21,614 nucleotides of DNA, from assembly GCA_026770585.1 (NCBI GenBank), contig MU646396.1, positions 149,090 to 170,703 of the forward strand, given 5' to 3'. Below are positions 8,266 through 16,900 of the stretch, piece by piece. Numbering within the stretch: position 1 is the stretch's first letter; each line of letters starts with the position of its first letter. The notes beneath the pieces are model-generated. The model saw only the letters and a program-made list of their open reading frames with translations. It was not told where the DNA came from and did not search any database. A program made the translations under genes and the position numbers. Source of the DNA: Baffinella frigidus (taxonomy: Eukaryota > Cryptophyceae > Cryptomonadales > Baffinellaceae).

Positions 8266-8363
8266 TTTTACATCTATAGATGCAAATTAAGAGCACCAAG
8301 TTGCTTGGGCAGCGGTCTCAGGTTCTGTCGTGCTTGTAAGGACTAACCAGAGCCTAGAGCAGA

Positions 8364-8549
8364 TCAGAGTCCAGCGTCAAGTTTCTCCCAGACGCGAACA
8401 CACGAGCTTACAAGGTTCTTACTAAACGGCGACAGACAGCGAGTTGGTGTGCACGCCGGGTGTCGAGTCAGGCTGCGCATCTGTGGAGTGGACCGCGTAG
8501 TTAGGGTTCACGATTTCTAGGCCTCTTGCGGTCGCTTTGGTCGCAGCGT
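8364..8549 (+). repeat. Segmental duplication, left copy (3' flank of the PIP/SIM gene)
   Basis: CAGAGTCCAGC, then ACACGAGCTTACAAGGTTCT and TACTAAACGGCGAC, and further on AGGGTTCACGATTTCTAG and GTCGCTTTGGTC, correspond in the same order to 8880-9200. Divergence is substantial, and the right copy holds extra sequence including a telomere-like array. Confidence 0.65.
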
Positions 8550-8583
8550 TACAGCGCTACAGCGTGACAGCGTTGCAGGAATA

Positions 8584-8684
8584 CCTCGCGCATAAGAAAG
8601 CGACCCCCCCTAGGACCCCACTGTAGGCCTATGCCCAGGATCCCATGTGGTCCTAGGGAGGGGGGCGTTTTCTTATGAGCGAGG
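8584..8684. mobile_element. MITE-like element, family C copy 1 (complete)
   Basis: Inverted ends are CCTCGCGCATAAGAAAGCG and CGTTTTCTTATGAGCGAGG, with inner complementary CCCCCCTAGGACC and GGTCCTAGGGAGGGGG. It is about 101 bases long with no coding capacity. Relatives at 9619-9822 and 9833-10035 each carry an insertion. Confidence 0.85.
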
Positions 8685-8740
8685 CAGCCCTGTACATGTA
8701 AAGGGAGGGACCCCCTTTAGGTCCTTTAGGTTTTAAATGC

Positions 8741-8783
8741 TCCCAACATATGCCAACGACACGCCCTTCCGTAGAAAGGACCC
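8741..8783 (+). repeat. Dispersed repeat family E, copy 1
   Basis: CTCCCAACATATGCCAACGA then CACGCCCTTCCGTAGAAAGG is shared with 20279-20329 (ATGCCAACGAAACGACCTTC), which has a short extra GATCCTA segment. Confidence 0.65.
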
Positions 8784-8849
8784 CCAGGGTGGGAAGCCGA
8801 GGGGTCTGCAGACAAGAGATACCCCGTATGTACCGAGGGGGAGGCTGGA

Positions 8850-9200
8850 GATCATTGTCATCGACGACTCACCAACCCCCAGAGTCCAGCTTCGCTTGTG
8901 CGTGGTCGCGAGCACACGCGCTTCGAAGTTTTTATTAAACGACGAAGGACGGAGGGTGGGTGTGGACGGCGTGAGTTGCGGCAGGAGGGAGGGTGTGGAC
9001 GGCGTGTGGGGCGTGGGGGAGCTGAACTGCTGTCCGCGCCTCGACGTCCGCGACGTACTGCGTTCAGGGTTGAGGGTTTAGGGTTTGGGGTTCAGAGTTG
9101 AGTGTTTAGGGTTTAGGGTTTAGGGTTAGGGTTGCACCAGGATCGCGAAATCAGGGTTCACGGTTTCTAGCGCTATCTCTGTCGCTTTGGTCTCACCAGA
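8850..9200 (+). pseudogene. Segmental duplication, right copy, including a second SIM-like coding remnant
   Basis: Bases 8845-8871 translate as LEIIVIDDS, matching the SVIIVIDD end of the upstream 133-aa protein. Here no stop follows and the frame runs on (PTPRVQLRLCVV). Downstream blocks repeat the 3' flank of the upstream gene (8364-8549). I see no start codon or N-terminal part, so this looks like a tail-plus-flank duplicate, or a last exon of something not otherwise visible. Confidence 0.5.
9061..9135. repeat. TTTAGGG-type degenerate telomere-like array
   Basis: TTCAGGG, TTGAGGG, TTTAGGG and TTTGGGG units in tandem, inserted within the right copy of the segmental duplication. A shorter run is at 9508-9530. 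Confidence 0.85.
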
Positions 9201-9237
9201 TATCTCACCAATTTGCTAATCGCCACTCGAGGATGGC

Positions 9238-9429
9238 TCTGGGGATAATACCCCACGTAGGACCATCCACTCACCCTGACAGCCTCGTGAGGGGGAGTCT
9301 GGGGATATTACCCCATAGGGTGACCTGTGTAAAGTCACGCTGGCCATCCTATGGGGTAATATCCCCAGACTCCCCCTCACGAGGCTGTCAGGGTGAGTGG
9401 ATGGTCCTACGTGGGGTATTATCCCCAGA
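9238..9429. repeat. Perfect 82-bp inverted repeat (long hairpin) with a 28-base spacer
   Basis: Arms 9238-9319 and 9348-9429 are exact reverse complements by hand count. The spacer 9320-9347 itself contains GTGAC and GTCAC. The right arm is followed by a further partial tandem copy (9422-9470). Both strands therefore give nearly the same short ORF, which is a consequence of the palindrome, not evidence of a gene. Confidence 0.95.
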
Positions 9430-9618
9430 CTCCCCCTCACGAGGCTGCGAGGGTGAGTGGATTGTCCTATTTGCAGAAACTACGCGTGTAGCAGATGCGA
9501 GGGACGTGCGTTGAGTGTTTAGGGTTTAGGTTTTTTTGCGCTGCGTGCCTCAACAGAATGGGAACAGCATAAGGAGGAGTGGATCGGAGGTTGCACGCTC
9601 TGAACACGGGTACAGGGA

Positions 9619-9822
9619 CCTCGCCTATCCCTTAAGTGGCCAGTAGGCGCATACGCCCTACCGTAGGGCCCTAGGACCTGCCTAGGTCTTCCACGGGCGA
9701 TTATTCGCCCGTTGGTCACTTGAGGGATAAGAAACCGCCTCCGCCTAGGACCCTACAGTGGGCCTCTGCCTAGGGCCCTATGGTGGTCCGGAGAGAGGGG
9801 GGGGTATTTATATTGAACGAGG
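9619..9822. mobile_element. MITE-like family C copy 2, interrupted by a family D element
   Basis: It opens with CCTCGC and closes TATATTGAACGAGG, with the inner CCTAGGACCCTACAGTGGGC and GGTGGTCC segments typical of family C. A family D element (about 9625-9729) is inserted just inside the left terminus. Confidence 0.7.
9625..9729. mobile_element. MITE-like family D copy 1, nested in family C copy 2
   Basis: Inverted ends are CTATCCCTTAAGTGGCCAGT and TTGGTCACTTGAGGGATA. Internal palindromes include GGGCGATTATTCGCCC and CTACCGTAG. No ORF. Confidence 0.8.
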
Positions 9823-9832
9823 TACTGGGGTT

Positions 9833-10035
9833 CCTCGCTCATAAGGAAGCGCACCCCCCCAGGACCCTACAGTAGGCCTGTCTATCCCTTGAGTGGCCAG
9901 GAGGTCATATTTGACCCTCCACAGGTCCTAGGCTTCTACGCATGCCCTACGGTAGGAGCGTATTCGCTACTGGCCACTTAAAGGATAGCCATACGGTGGT
10001 CCTAGGGGAGGGGCGGCGGCTCCTTATAAGCGAGG
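9833..10035. mobile_element. MITE-like family C copy 3, interrupted by a family D element
   Basis: Ends are CCTCGCTCATAAGGAAGCG and CTCCTTATAAGCGAGG, with CAGGACCCTACAGTAGGCCT on the left and GGTGGTCCTAGGGGAGGGG on the right. Removing 9882-9988 restores an element close to family C copy 1. Confidence 0.85.
9882..9988. mobile_element. MITE-like family D copy 2, nested in family C copy 3
   Basis: Inverted ends are CTATCCCTTGAGTGGCCAG and CTGGCCACTTAAAGGATAG. The insertion is near the centre of the family C host, so family D was active after family C. Confidence 0.85.
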
Positions 10036-10672
10036 TGGCCCAGTAGTGGTGGTAGTGATAGTGACAGTGCGTGCGAAGGTGTGAAAGTCAAGCGCGAAGG
10101 CAACGTGTGGAGGTTGGAGGGTTGGCGGCGGGGGCAACCTGGAGGTAGGGGTCTGAGCCGAAGCAGCACCACGCCGCGTCCCCACACCTGGTCAGGCTTC
10201 AGGCTTCAGGGTTGAGAGGGTCGCCGCGTCTCCACACCTGCATGGGTTCCGAAGAGGGCCACACTGCTGCAGGGGTTGCTCGAAACTAAGGACGCGCGCC
10301 GCATGATGGTCCCACGGTTGGGCTAGTCTTAGGAGCATAGGACCACCCTAGGGGCGGTGCGTGTCCCTAATGGCGAGTAACCCCTGAATGTTGTTCCCGC
10401 GCACTTGGTCACCGGCGCGTTGGCATTCAGGGTAACGCCCCGAATTCAGGGTAGTTACGCCTACGGTTTTCACTACGGTAGGCTGTTGCGCTCCTACGAG
10501 AACCAAGGGTCTAGTGCCTAGGGGCCCGACGGCCTACTGTAAACTTACCTGTCCTGAGTTTAGCTCGGTGCCCTATGAACATGCGTGTAGCCAGCTTGCA
10601 ACAGAGCGCGATGCTGCGCTGCTTGCTGCCGCAGCGCACGTGGGCAATGTTTCCTGGGCGTATCTACCACAG
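10036..10672. other. Gene-free stretch with short palindromes and decayed element fragments
   Basis: It contains a repeated CGCCGCGTCYCCACACCTG (10171 and 10222 regions), the palindrome-like CGCGCACTTGGTCACCGGCG, and CTACGGTAGG fragments as in families C, D and H. No exon can be supported. Confidence 0.4.
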
Positions 10673-10800
10673 AGCGGACTCAAGGGATTTCGTGGATAAG
10701 ATAACCCATACAGGGATAATCCATAGGACCCTACGGTAGACAATCCGCAGGGGCGTAGGGTTGTTCCTACGGAAATCCTAACCGATTCTTGGTCAGAATC
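10673..10800 (+). repeat. Dispersed repeat family H, copy 3
   Basis: GAGCGGACTCAAGGGATTTC, AATCCATAGGACCCTACGGT and CCTAACCGATTCTTGG align along their length with 17757-17862. A family A repeat follows within 30 bases. Confidence 0.75.
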
Positions 10801-10828
10801 GGCCAGAAACTCCCTTCGTAGCCCGCTA

Positions 10829-10905
10829 CCACGCCAGAGTCTTGGAAGGGGTCGCCGAAAGTCGATTCGTCCCTGGGCGCTGTGGTTGTCAAAGTCGTCT
10901 GCAAA
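10829..10905 (+). repeat. Dispersed repeat family A, copy 2
   Basis: CCACGCCAGAGTCTTGGAAG then GGGTCGCCGAAAGTCGATTC. It aligns with 183-262, and with 19975-20045 on the minus strand. Confidence 0.65.
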
Positions 10906-11355
10906 GACGGATTGCAAGCGATCTACCCCCTCCAGGAGTCTGGCGTGGTGGGTGGCGAGGGTGCGCGAGGAACCTGCAGCACCTCCCGCTGCGGCGCACG
11001 CCCACCACCTTGCGACACCGCGTGCACCGGTGGTAGGCGTCTTTCTGCGCGTCCAAGCACAGCGGCGCGAGACAGCATCCGAGCCAGCACCCGACGAGGC
11101 ACAGCAGCCCAACGCCTGTGTGGGGAAATAGGATTCACTGCCTGCCGGGCCAAGGCGCAGGTGCCGACAGGTGCAGCCACCTCGCATCAATACAGCCCCC
11201 ACACAAACAGCAAAGGTCTTTTGCTTTTGCCCGTCAGGTATTTATGAGGGCTGAAAGGAAAGGGTTTGACTGAGGCGAGGTCTGCACTGCAGGGTGGAGG
11301 CCCGTGGCAACAGCGCGGTGGGGTGGGTGAGACCCAATCCAAGAATGGGTGTGGG
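10906..11355. other. Gene-free stretch, G/C-rich, long but unconvincing ORFs
   Basis: Several frames are open because of base composition. None shows consistent codon character, domains or splice-bounded structure, and the longest minus-strand frame runs through repeat families A and H. Confidence 0.4.
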
Positions 11356-11632
11356 CTATCCCTTATGTGGCGAAAAAGGTACGTAATCATTTTTTTTAGC
11401 AGGAATCAGGTGTAGGGATTTGAATTTAGCGGAGGACGGTTTTCCGGGTCTCATAAATCAGGAATTTCTCGGGTCGTTGAGCACCAATTACTCAATTTGT
11501 TCAGCTTAGCGAGCCTGACAAGCTGGTGTTTTTTTCATAATTTTCCATTAAGACGCGGCCCAATTAAAAAATGCCAAAGTCGACATTTTGACGAGGTGCC
11601 ACCTGTGAGTGGCGCCGCCACATAAGGGATAG
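11356..11632. mobile_element. MITE-like family D copy 3 (long form, about 277 bp)
   Basis: It begins CTATCCCTTATGTGGCG and ends CGCCACATAAGGGATAG, a 17-base perfect terminal inverted repeat. The interior is A/T-richer than in copies 1 and 2 and unrelated by eye. A telomere-like array begins immediately after it. Confidence 0.85.
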
Positions 11633-11929
11633 GGCATGGGGTATGGGGTATAGGGTATAGGGTTTGGAGTTGAGGGTTTACGGTGTAGGGTTCAGGGTTT
11701 AGGGTTTAGGGTTGAGGGTTCAGGGTTTAGGGTGCAGGGTGTAAGGTTTCGGGTTTAGGGATTAGGGTTGAGGGTTGAGGGTTGAGGGTTGAGGGTTCAG
11801 GGTTGAGGGTTGAGGCCATAGGGTATAGGGTTCAGGGTTCAGGGTTCAGGGTTCAGGGTTCATGGTTCATGGTTCATGGTTCAGGTTCTAGGGTTTAGGG
11901 TTTAGGGTTTAGGGTTCGGGGTTTAGGGT

Positions 11930-11961
<32 letters not shown>

Positions 11962-12036
11962 GGTTTAGTGTCTACGGTTTAGGGTCTAGGGTTCAGAGTT
12001 TAGGGTTTATGGTTTAGGGTTTAGGGTTTAGGGTGT
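11633..12036. repeat. Large degenerate TTTAGGG-type telomere-like array
   Basis: About 400 bases of TTTAGGG, TTCAGGG, TTGAGGG, TATAGGG and TTCATGG heptamers, locally homogenised in blocks of 4 to 6 identical variants. It lies directly beside the right end of family D copy 3. Confidence 0.95.
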
Positions 12037-12231
12037 GGGCCCCTATCTCTCTGGCGCGTGCTGAAATTTCATCGGTGCATGCAAAATTCGCCAGACAACG
12101 CCAGATTACAAGTGACAATTCCCACAAAAATTGACTCTCCGGATTTATCCCACAAATGTGTATCACAAACACGCCAAAAGTGAACAGCCCACCGATTTAT
12201 AACAATCTTTCAGAACCTGGTGGGTACCAGT

Positions 12232-12266
12232 AACGCGACGGTTCCAGTAGAGCGAACCGTCGCGTT
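12232..12266. other. Perfect 13-bp hairpin in otherwise blank DNA
   Basis: AACGCGACGGTTC and GAACCGTCGCGTT flank a 9-base loop and are followed by CTATTTTTTTC. The surrounding 12037-12377 shows no gene. It may be a structured RNA end or an element fragment. Confidence 0.6.
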
Positions 12267-12377
12267 CTATTTTTTTCACTGTTGGCCTGGCGTGGCGCCT
12301 GGCACCCCCCGGACAGATTCCGTGACGAGCGTTTCAGGTGCGGCGCTGGACTTTCTCGGGCAGGAGTGAACACAACA

Positions 12378-12448
12378 TAAACCCTAAACCCTAAACCCTA
12401 AACACTAAATCCTCAACCCTAAACCCTAAACCCCAAACCCTAAACCAG
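12378..12448. repeat. CCCTAAA telomere-like array
   Basis: About ten fairly well preserved CCCTAAA units. Its orientation is opposite to the array at 11633-12036, so the two face each other across about 340 bases. Confidence 0.9.
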
Positions 12449-12556
12449 GAGGGACGAGACCAGCCCAGACGAAGGGAGTGTGTTGCAGCGAGTTTGCCGA
12501 GTAGTCCTCCCCCGCTTTGCAGTACGGGCACCTGCTCGCTCCACACCTCTCACCCG

Positions 12557-12721
12557 GTGCATCATGCACAAGCGTACGTTCAAGGAGCACTTATGTGGAC
12601 GCGACTCAGTACAAAAAATGCAATGGTGGGCTTGAAAAAGGTTTTGAAGTTGTGATTGTAAACTTGTGTACCGAGTCGCGTCCAAATGAGTCCTCCTCCA
12701 ATGTACGCTTTTCGTAATATG
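12557..12721. mobile_element. MITE-like element, family G (imperfect inverted repeat)
   Basis: GCATCATGCACAAGCGTACG on the left pairs with GTACGCTTTTCGTAATATGC on the right. GTGGACGCGACTCAGTACA pairs with TGTACCGAGTCGCGTCC. The loop is about 50 bases. Single copy in this window. Confidence 0.75.
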
Positions 12722-12765
12722 CATGCGTTGACAGACAGCGCAGCTTCGATACAAGCATGCAGTCT

Positions 12766-12846
12766 AGCTCTGTATCAGTCGATATAGACTCTTTCCCGCT
12801 CCAATGTTGACTGATTTGTACCGTACACCCAGCATGTCAGTGACGC
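12766..12846 (-). mobile_element. MITE-like family F, copy 2
   Basis: On the minus strand: TGACATGCTGGGTGTACGGT, ACAAATCAGTCAACATTGGA, GCGGGAAAGAGTC, ending in CAGAGCT. It matches the family F core at 6546-6668 and 18190-18314. Confidence 0.65.
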
Positions 12847-13678
12847 AGGAAGTCTGACCCAGTGCGCGAGGGGGGGAGGGGGAGGGGGAGGGGGAGGCAC
12901 TTGAACAGCCGGGGGTCAGCGCCCCACGCTTCTCTGCTCAGCCGAACCACCTCTGCTGCTGACTCCCGATCCAGCTTCACAAAGTCCCCCGCCTGCTCCA
13001 GGGAGTACGGGGTCAGAGACGCGAGGGTTGGTGCGCAGCGTCTGTGTTCTCGCTGGGCGGCAGGACGTGTGGCACCGGGCGGAGCCGTGCAAGCAGCTGG
13101 ATCGACGCGCACCGTCCCGTTCGGAGTCGCAGGCATCTCGACGTGCACCTCGTGGCTACCTGGCGAGCGCTCCGCCATCTCCACACCGTCGTCCTCATCG
13201 ATCTCCAGCGAGATCTCCCCCCATCCTGCCACCGCACCCATGCCGCGGCACACGATGAGCGCGTGGACCGCACCTCCACTCTAAAGTGCCGGCCTCCGCT
13301 CGTCTGCCCTCCTGACGGAGTCCTCAGAGCACCGCTGCTTCATCTCTCACGCTTCGGCGTCCACCCTCTCTCCCCTCACGTTTTCTCCGGGAGGTCACGC
13401 ACCGAAGCTGCAAGCGTGGGCGGCGGGTAATCGGCCAGGGTTCCGTGCAAGGGCAGAACAGGGCGGGGCAGACCGTCAATGTCCCTCTCGCCAACAAACA
13501 TCGGCGTTGGCGTCCCGGACCTCGCTGAGCCATCCCCGCCACCCACAGTGCCGACAGCCGCCCACTGCCACAGGCCGCTGCCCCCCCCTGGGCGCTTGGC
13601 ACCTGCTAGTGCCCGCGCGCTCGCGCCATCAACCAGCGCTCCCACGTCGATGTCATCGGGCTCTCCTGATCCTGCCAT
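12837..13678 (-). CDS. Probable two-exon gene of unknown function, head-to-head with the DUF3119 gene
   Basis: Proposed exons on the minus strand are 13678-13403 (92 codons, ATG in GAGGATGGCAGG, donor TCG|GTGCGT) and 13280-12837 (acceptor CACTTTAG). They join in phase 0 to about 239 residues. Exon 1 has DDIDVGALVDGASARALAG, a Gly-rich stretch and FVGERDIDGLPRPVLPLHG. Exon 2 has AVHALIVCRGMGAVAGWGEI, an acidic LEIDEDDGVEMAE, and near the end PYSLEQAGDFVKLDRES, AAEVVRLSREAWGADPRLF. I do not recognise a family and see no signal peptide. The last about 20 residues are Leu-Pro repeats encoded by a CCCTCC run and end inside a family F element, so the true 3' end may be a donor at TTCAA|GTGCCT near 12900. 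Confidence 0.45.
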
Positions 13679-13908
13679 CCTCTCCCTCCCTCGACCTCAG
13701 TTTCAGAAGCCTCGATCCCCCTCCCCCTCTGCCCTCTCCCTTCCACCACCCTGGGGAGCTGAGTCCAAAGCGAATTCGACTTTTCGGTTAGGCCGCCCAA
13801 TTCAATTTCATTAGGAAGCGTAAGTAAAATTAATTGGTCCATAGTAAATTTTCCTATCAATTTACTATGCCCGGAAAGTGGACACCCACAACTTCGATTC
13901 GACCGAGG
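13679..13908. promoter_or_regulatory. Divergent intergenic region (candidate bidirectional promoter)
   Basis: About 230 bases separate the proposed start codons at 13678 (minus) and 13909 (plus), nearly the same spacing as the 7599/7836 pair. Its plus-side half (13795-13865) is A/T-rich and holds a small inverted repeat, CATAGTAAATTTTCC and CAATTTACTATG. Confidence 0.4.
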
Positions 13909-16900
13909 ATGGCGAATCTCCTTCTGTTGGCCCTCTCGGACGCGACCATCGCGCCGGCGACCGCCTTCCTCGCCCCCGCGTCCATCTCCATCCGCCATGC
14001 CGCCGGGTATCTCCACCCCCGCGCCCCCACTTGTGGCCACCACACAGCAACAGCCATTATCCTGACTGATGTGACCCTGGGCGGGCGCTGACGGTTTTGT
14101 TGGCAGGTCCGCGGCGGGCGTTTCCGCGATGGGGCTCTGGCGCGCCCCGGTGGCTTCCGTGGCTAAGCGGAGCCGCGCGGCGGCGTCGCTTGCCCCGAGG
14201 ATGGTGGCGGGCAGCGAGGTACGGCTGCTCCTGGCGTCCCTTTAGAACACTTGCTTTTCTGGCATCACAAGCAGCGTCCTCCTTGATGGGCAAGTGCAAC
14301 CGGAGCGTAGATCCCAACGCAAGCGCGGTCGGTGGTTCGTTGCTGATCCTCGGAGAGAAGCATCTGTGCGATGATCTCTCCCCCCAAAAATGTAGATCAC
14401 ACGGCTTTCACGAAGTCCCCGATCATACCTCGCTCAAGGCTGGTTCGGTCGCCACTGGGACACTGCCCAGCGCTCTCTGAGTGTCAAGCCGGTCTTGACA
14501 ACATTGCTAGCGTGCACCGACCAGATCTGCTGTTATGAAGCGAGTAGGGATGAGGTCGCCATCCCGGGTCGAAAGAACTCGGCTTTGTTCGCAGAGGACA
14601 CGAAGCGTGGGTAGGACCTTGCCCGGTCGCTTTGTTTGCAGATCACACCAAAACCGTGGCTGGGAGGGCACCGCCAACCATCCGAAGTGAACCAGATTTG
14701 GGTTGGAGTCGAGTAATTCCCCACCCCAGGACTAACCCCTGAGGGTTCAGTCAAGGGGATTTTTTCTAAAAATACCCCTTGGTTTAGTCGGTGAAATTTA
14801 CTACAGTTGGCATGACCCGATCTGGTATTGTAGAGTTCGGGTTGTCTTGGATTCGGAGTCGGGTTGGCAAATTCGAGAAAATGAAATTGTATGCTATCGC
14901 AAGCATGAGATTGATGACAAGATAGCATCCCCCGCCCATAAGATGACACAAAACGGCGCATTTACGTTGGATTTCCGCCCGACCCGACCATGAAAAAATT
15001 CAAGCCAATCCGAATTATACAATAAACTTCGGGTGGGTGGTGGGTGGCAGACGTCCGAGTCCTAGCTCTGTCTCAGTAAAAATCGGGCTGACCATTTCCT
15101 GAGATTTGACGGGGAAAGGTGACTTTCATTTCTCGCAGGTGATCATCCAGGAGGACTTCCGCCTCGCGGCTGTCTTCCTCACCCTCGGTGCCCCACCCCC
15201 CCTGCACCCTAAACCATCAACACTGAACACTAAAAGCTAATCACTCAATACTGAACACGGAACACGGAACATGGAACACGGAACCCGGATTCCAGATCCC
15301 GGATCCCGGAACCCGGAACCCAGAACCCGGAACCCTGGACCCGGAACAGGAACCCCAACACTAAACACTCAACCCTAAACCCTAAATCCTAAACCCTTTA
15401 CCCTCAACACTAAACACTAAACACTTAACCCTAAACACTAAACCCTAAACCCTCAGCCCAATACCCTGAACCCTCAACCCTCAACCCTAAACCCTAAACC
15501 TAACCCTGGTCGTTGCGTGGTGTGGGTGAATGAGGTTCGCGCACGGTGCAGTTGGCGTCGTCGGTGGGCACGGCTGGACCAGTTGTCAGGAGCGTTTCTG
15601 CTCACGGGAGCGTTGTTCACGGTGTTGTGTGCGGTGGTTGGTGCTGGCCAGGGGCGCGTCACTCGCTAGAATCGGGGCGTCGTTTCAGTGCAGGATCGTG
15701 GCTGGCGGCGCGGTGGCAGGTGAACAGGGCTGGGGCCGGTGGCTCTCTGCACCGACACCGCACATGGTGCGGGTTCAGGAGAGGCGCTCACGGTGCGGTG
15801 CGGTGGGCAGGGCTGGGGCTTCCTAGAAAATAAGTACGAATACGATTAAGACGATACGGAAGATAAGGAAGACACTGGGTGGCGCCCAAAGCAAATCATA
15901 TGTGGCGTAATGTGGGGAAAGGGGAAATGCTGACGGTGCGGTTGTCTTGGCGGGCAGGGCTGGGGCTGGTGGCACTCAAGGCGCCCCCTGGGCTCCCCGT
16001 GGCCATCTTTGGCGCCTTCCTCCTCTTCCAGGTACCTCTTCTGTCTGCCCTCCCAGACAGCTCAAATCCCTCAATCTGTTGAGGCCAAGGGCGTCAGCTT
16101 CAGACTTCCTTGGCCTAATTTGTACCAGAAAAATAGAAAGACAGAAGTGATGTGAGCTTTTTGTGAGGGCTGGTGGTTCCTGCATGGCCCTGCAGGGGTC
16201 ACTCGCGAAGAAGGTCGAGACCTTTTACAGCAGGGGCCTGGCTTCCCGCGCTGTCATCTGTTCCCCCTAGAACGTGGCACAAGCCACCAACCTAGCACCG
16301 CGCCGCTCCTCGCGTCTCGCACTCTCCTAACTCACCCTCCTGATCGCATGCACTCCTGCGCTCCGAATCCTCCACATCCTACGTGAAGTTGTAGCTCTGC
16401 CAGGCGGGGGAGGGTTGCTCAATGCTGGGTGGTTGCGATGGAACCATAAACCCTAAACCCTGAACAAAAAAACACAACATACAATCCCTCATCCATCAAC
16501 CGTCATCCTTCGACCTAATCCCTAACCCCTAACTCCTACACCCAAACCCTTCACCCCCTCCCCCCCAGTTTATGATTTAGGTTTTTTTAGGGCCTAAACC
16601 CTGAATCCTGCGACAGACGACGAAGATCAGGTTTGCTCTGGACGACACCGCCTTCGAGCTCAAGCGCGCGTCCACGGTTGCCAAACCCCACACCCTCAAC
16701 CCTAAACACTAAACCCCTAAACCCAGAACCTTGAACCCTAAACCCTAAATCCTAAATCCTAAAACCTAAAACCTAAAACCTAAAACCCGAACCCTAAACC
16801 TTAAACACCAAACACCAAATCCTTACCACTAACCCCTACACCCTAAACACTAACCCCGAAACCCGAAACCCGAAACCCGAAACCCTACACCAGCCGCAAC

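Noticed and set aside
7817-8299. 160-codon open frame antisense to the PIP/SIM protein
   Set aside because: Its Ser/Phe/Pro runs mirror the Lys/Glu/Gly codons of the plus strand. The plus-strand frame has the better start context and recognisable motifs.
9216-9514. Near-identical ORFs on both strands, at first sight a duplicated small gene
   Set aside because: They are produced by the perfect 82-bp palindrome read from both strands.
9230-10040. Cluster of palindromic repeats that might suggest a CRISPR array
   Set aside because: Repeats differ in sequence and length, spacers are not regular, and the setting is eukaryotic. They are MITE-like elements and a fold-back.
10573-11202. 209-codon minus-strand open frame
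   Set aside because: It crosses dispersed repeat families H and A, is biased by G/C-rich composition, and shows no domain or splice-supported structure.
12232-12266. Possible tRNA or rho-independent terminator
   Set aside because: No acceptor stem, anticodon arm or T-loop consensus is present, and a bacterial terminator makes no sense in this genome. It is kept only as a hairpin. No tRNA or rRNA gene was seen anywhere in the window.
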